Part shown: one piece after another, positions 63,258-64,000 of the stretch
Layout of the letters: each line of letters begins with the position of its first letter
Numbering within the stretch: the first letter of the stretch is position 1
Source: Actinomycetospora lemnae
GTDB lineage: Bacteria; Actinomycetota; Actinomycetes; Mycobacteriales; Pseudonocardiaceae
DNA: 64,000 nt
Reading direction: 5' to 3'
NCBI RefSeq assembly: GCF_028737315.1
Contig: NZ_JAQZAO010000019.1
Location: forward strand, 20,859-84,858
Made by a program: the position numbers and the translations under genes
The notes under the pieces: model-generated
The model's database searches: none
What the model was told of the DNA's origin: nothing
Seen by the model: the letters and a program-made list of their open reading frames with translations, nothing else

Positions 63258-64000
63258 TGCTCCTCCTCGTCCCCGGGACGGGCCGTCGGCGGCTCGCCCT
63301 CGGTATCGGCCGGTCGGGCCGCACGGGTCGTCCGCCCGTCGGCCACACCTCGCTGATAGCTCGCCAGTCGTCCGCGGATCGCCTCGGCGCTGCGACGCGG
63401 GACCGCGGGCGCGGGACCGTCGCCGGGCGCCCCGCCGGGGCGCGCGGCCCCGGGCACGAGCTGCGCCCGCGGACGGCGCCGCGGCAGACCCGCCTCGGTC
63501 GTGCCGCCCGCGCTCACCCCGGCGTCGAGGGCGTCCGCGCTGGCCGCCGCCGCCCGCCAGCCCTCGTCCCCGGACGTCGAGGCCCACTCGGCCTCGTCGG
63601 GCCCCGCCGACGGCGGCGCCTCGCGGAACCACGCGGACGCGACCTCGTCGTAGATCGGCGTCCGCTCCCGCTGCGGGATCCCCGCCCGCCCGGGCAGGCG
63701 CTCCGGGACCGCCCGGCCCGGGGTGCGGCCACCGTTGCGCGGGTGGCCGTTGCCCTCGGTGGACGGCGCCGTGGACGGCGCCGGGTCGAACAGGCGGTCC
63801 GGTCCGGCCGGCATCGCCGACGGCGGACCGAACGGCGCCGGGGGGCCGTCCGGGGCCTGCGGGCGGCGCGCCCGCGACGGCAGCGGTGCCGGCGCCGCCG
63901 GGTCCGGGGGCGCCAGGCCCTGGGCTGCCTGCTCTTGGGCTGCCTGCTCCTGGGCTGCCTGCTCCTGGGCTGCCTGCTCCTGGGCTGCCTGCTCCTGCGC
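63254..64000 (-). CDS. cvnA: Conservon sensor kinase CvnA, C-terminal tail (5' part outside window)
   Basis: The frame runs off the window edge without a stop. The visible 248 residues are the disordered C-terminal tail usual for CvnA: QEQAA repeats, Pro/Arg-rich stretches, and a final [17 protein letters not shown] motif followed by an acidic end GDEEEQ. The SYQRGV helix is typical of CvnA C-termini. The kinase domain itself lies beyond base 64000. Identity rests on position upstream of cvnB-C-D. Confidence 0.85.
   Translation of the reverse strand, partial: AQEQAAQEQAAQEQAAQEQAAQEQAAQGLAPPDPAAPAPLPSRARRPQAPDGPPAPFGPPSAMPAGPDRLFDPAPSTAPSTEGNGHPRNGGRTPGRAVPERLPGRAGIPQRERTPIYDEVASAWFREAPPSAGPDEAEWASTSGDEGWRAAAASADALDAGVSAGGTTEAGLPRRRPRAQLVPGAARPGGAPGDGPAPAVPRRSAEAIRGRLASYQRGVADGRTTRAARPADTEGEPPTARPGDEEEQ
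63921..63995 (-). repeat. 15-base coding tandem repeat in cvnA (5 copies)
   Basis: Five copies of TGGGCTGCCTGCTCC (plus strand) encode repeated QEQAA in the CvnA tail. The repeat is perfect apart from one T in copy one, which suggests recent expansion. It may continue past the window edge. Confidence 0.75.

Noticed and set aside
63921..63995. 15-base repeats as a non-coding array.
   Set aside because: They stay in frame with cvnA and encode QEQAA.

Overview
The window is chromosomal DNA of a very high-GC actinobacterium. Third codon positions are almost all G or C, starts are ATG or GTG, and neighbouring genes often overlap by GTGA or ATGA. The gene content (mycofactocin genes, an NDMA-dependent type methanol dehydrogenase, red-type RuBisCO, a conservon, two Rpf proteins, bacterial nitric oxide synthase) points to Pseudonocardiaceae, most likely Pseudonocardia or a close relative. 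This placement is inferred from gene content and no search was run.

Layout. 1-0.8 kb: the start of an FadH/OYE oxidoreductase on the minus strand. 1.1-8.4 kb: a membrane-anchored, Pls-type single-module peptide synthetase (amino-acid homopolymer type), coupled to a BPL_N-like protein, a secreted M1 metallopeptidase lipoprotein and a multi-pass membrane protein. 8.5-10 kb: a membrane-anchored Hsp70-like protein. 10.2-18.9 kb: a Calvin-Benson-Bassham block. It holds cbbY-prk on the minus strand, then a two-component system running straight into cbbL-cbbS-cbbX, a LysR regulator and class I aldolase. 19.2-22.2 kb: a DUF6223-like membrane protein, a second histidine kinase with a frameshifted response regulator, and a Ser/Asp-rich membrane protein. 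22.4-25.2 kb: mycofactocin genes mftA-mftB-mftC with divergent mftR and a GntR-type gene. 25.2-31.3 kb: a short-chain dehydrogenase, methanol dehydrogenase mno, a MoxR/VWA pair with His-rich tracts, and a probable mycofactocin glycan methyltransferase mftM.

31.4-36.3 kb: nitric oxide synthase oxygenase, a one-helix membrane protein and flavohaemoglobin. 36.3-45.7 kb: OsmC, an MFS exporter with divergent HxlR regulator, a carboxymuconolactone-decarboxylase-like protein divergent from its probable ECF41/SigJ sigma factor, a two-component system with an iron-type alcohol dehydrogenase, a PIG-L deacetylase and AzlCD. 45.8-52.8 kb: a large LuxR (LAL) regulator, a methyltransferase, and a CoxD/CoxE/XdhC molybdenum-hydroxylase maturation operon. 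53.2-61.5 kb: two tandem rpf genes, moaE-mog-moaC, malic enzyme, a MocA-like nucleotidyltransferase, a small conserved-looking protein and a helicase-associated-domain protein. As I recall it, this resembles the Rv0862c-Rv0867c neighbourhood of M. tuberculosis. 61.5-64 kb: conservon cvnD-C-B-A, with cvnA cut by the window edge.

How it fits together. Methanol could be oxidised by Mno, with mycofactocin (MftA/B/C, capped by MftM) as bound redox mediator. The resulting CO2 could be fixed by the RuBisCO cluster 10-15 kb away, which suggests autotrophic methylotrophy (inference). The MoxR/VWA pair between mno and mftM carries metal-binding-type His repeats, so it is a good candidate for a metal-loading machine for Mno. 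The molybdenum genes at 49-58 kb are a maturation kit without their client enzyme. Several convergent gene ends are separated by palindromes, some from the same dispersed repeat family. Several promoters share a TAGCGT or TACCGT -10 box, some placed so that transcripts would be leaderless.
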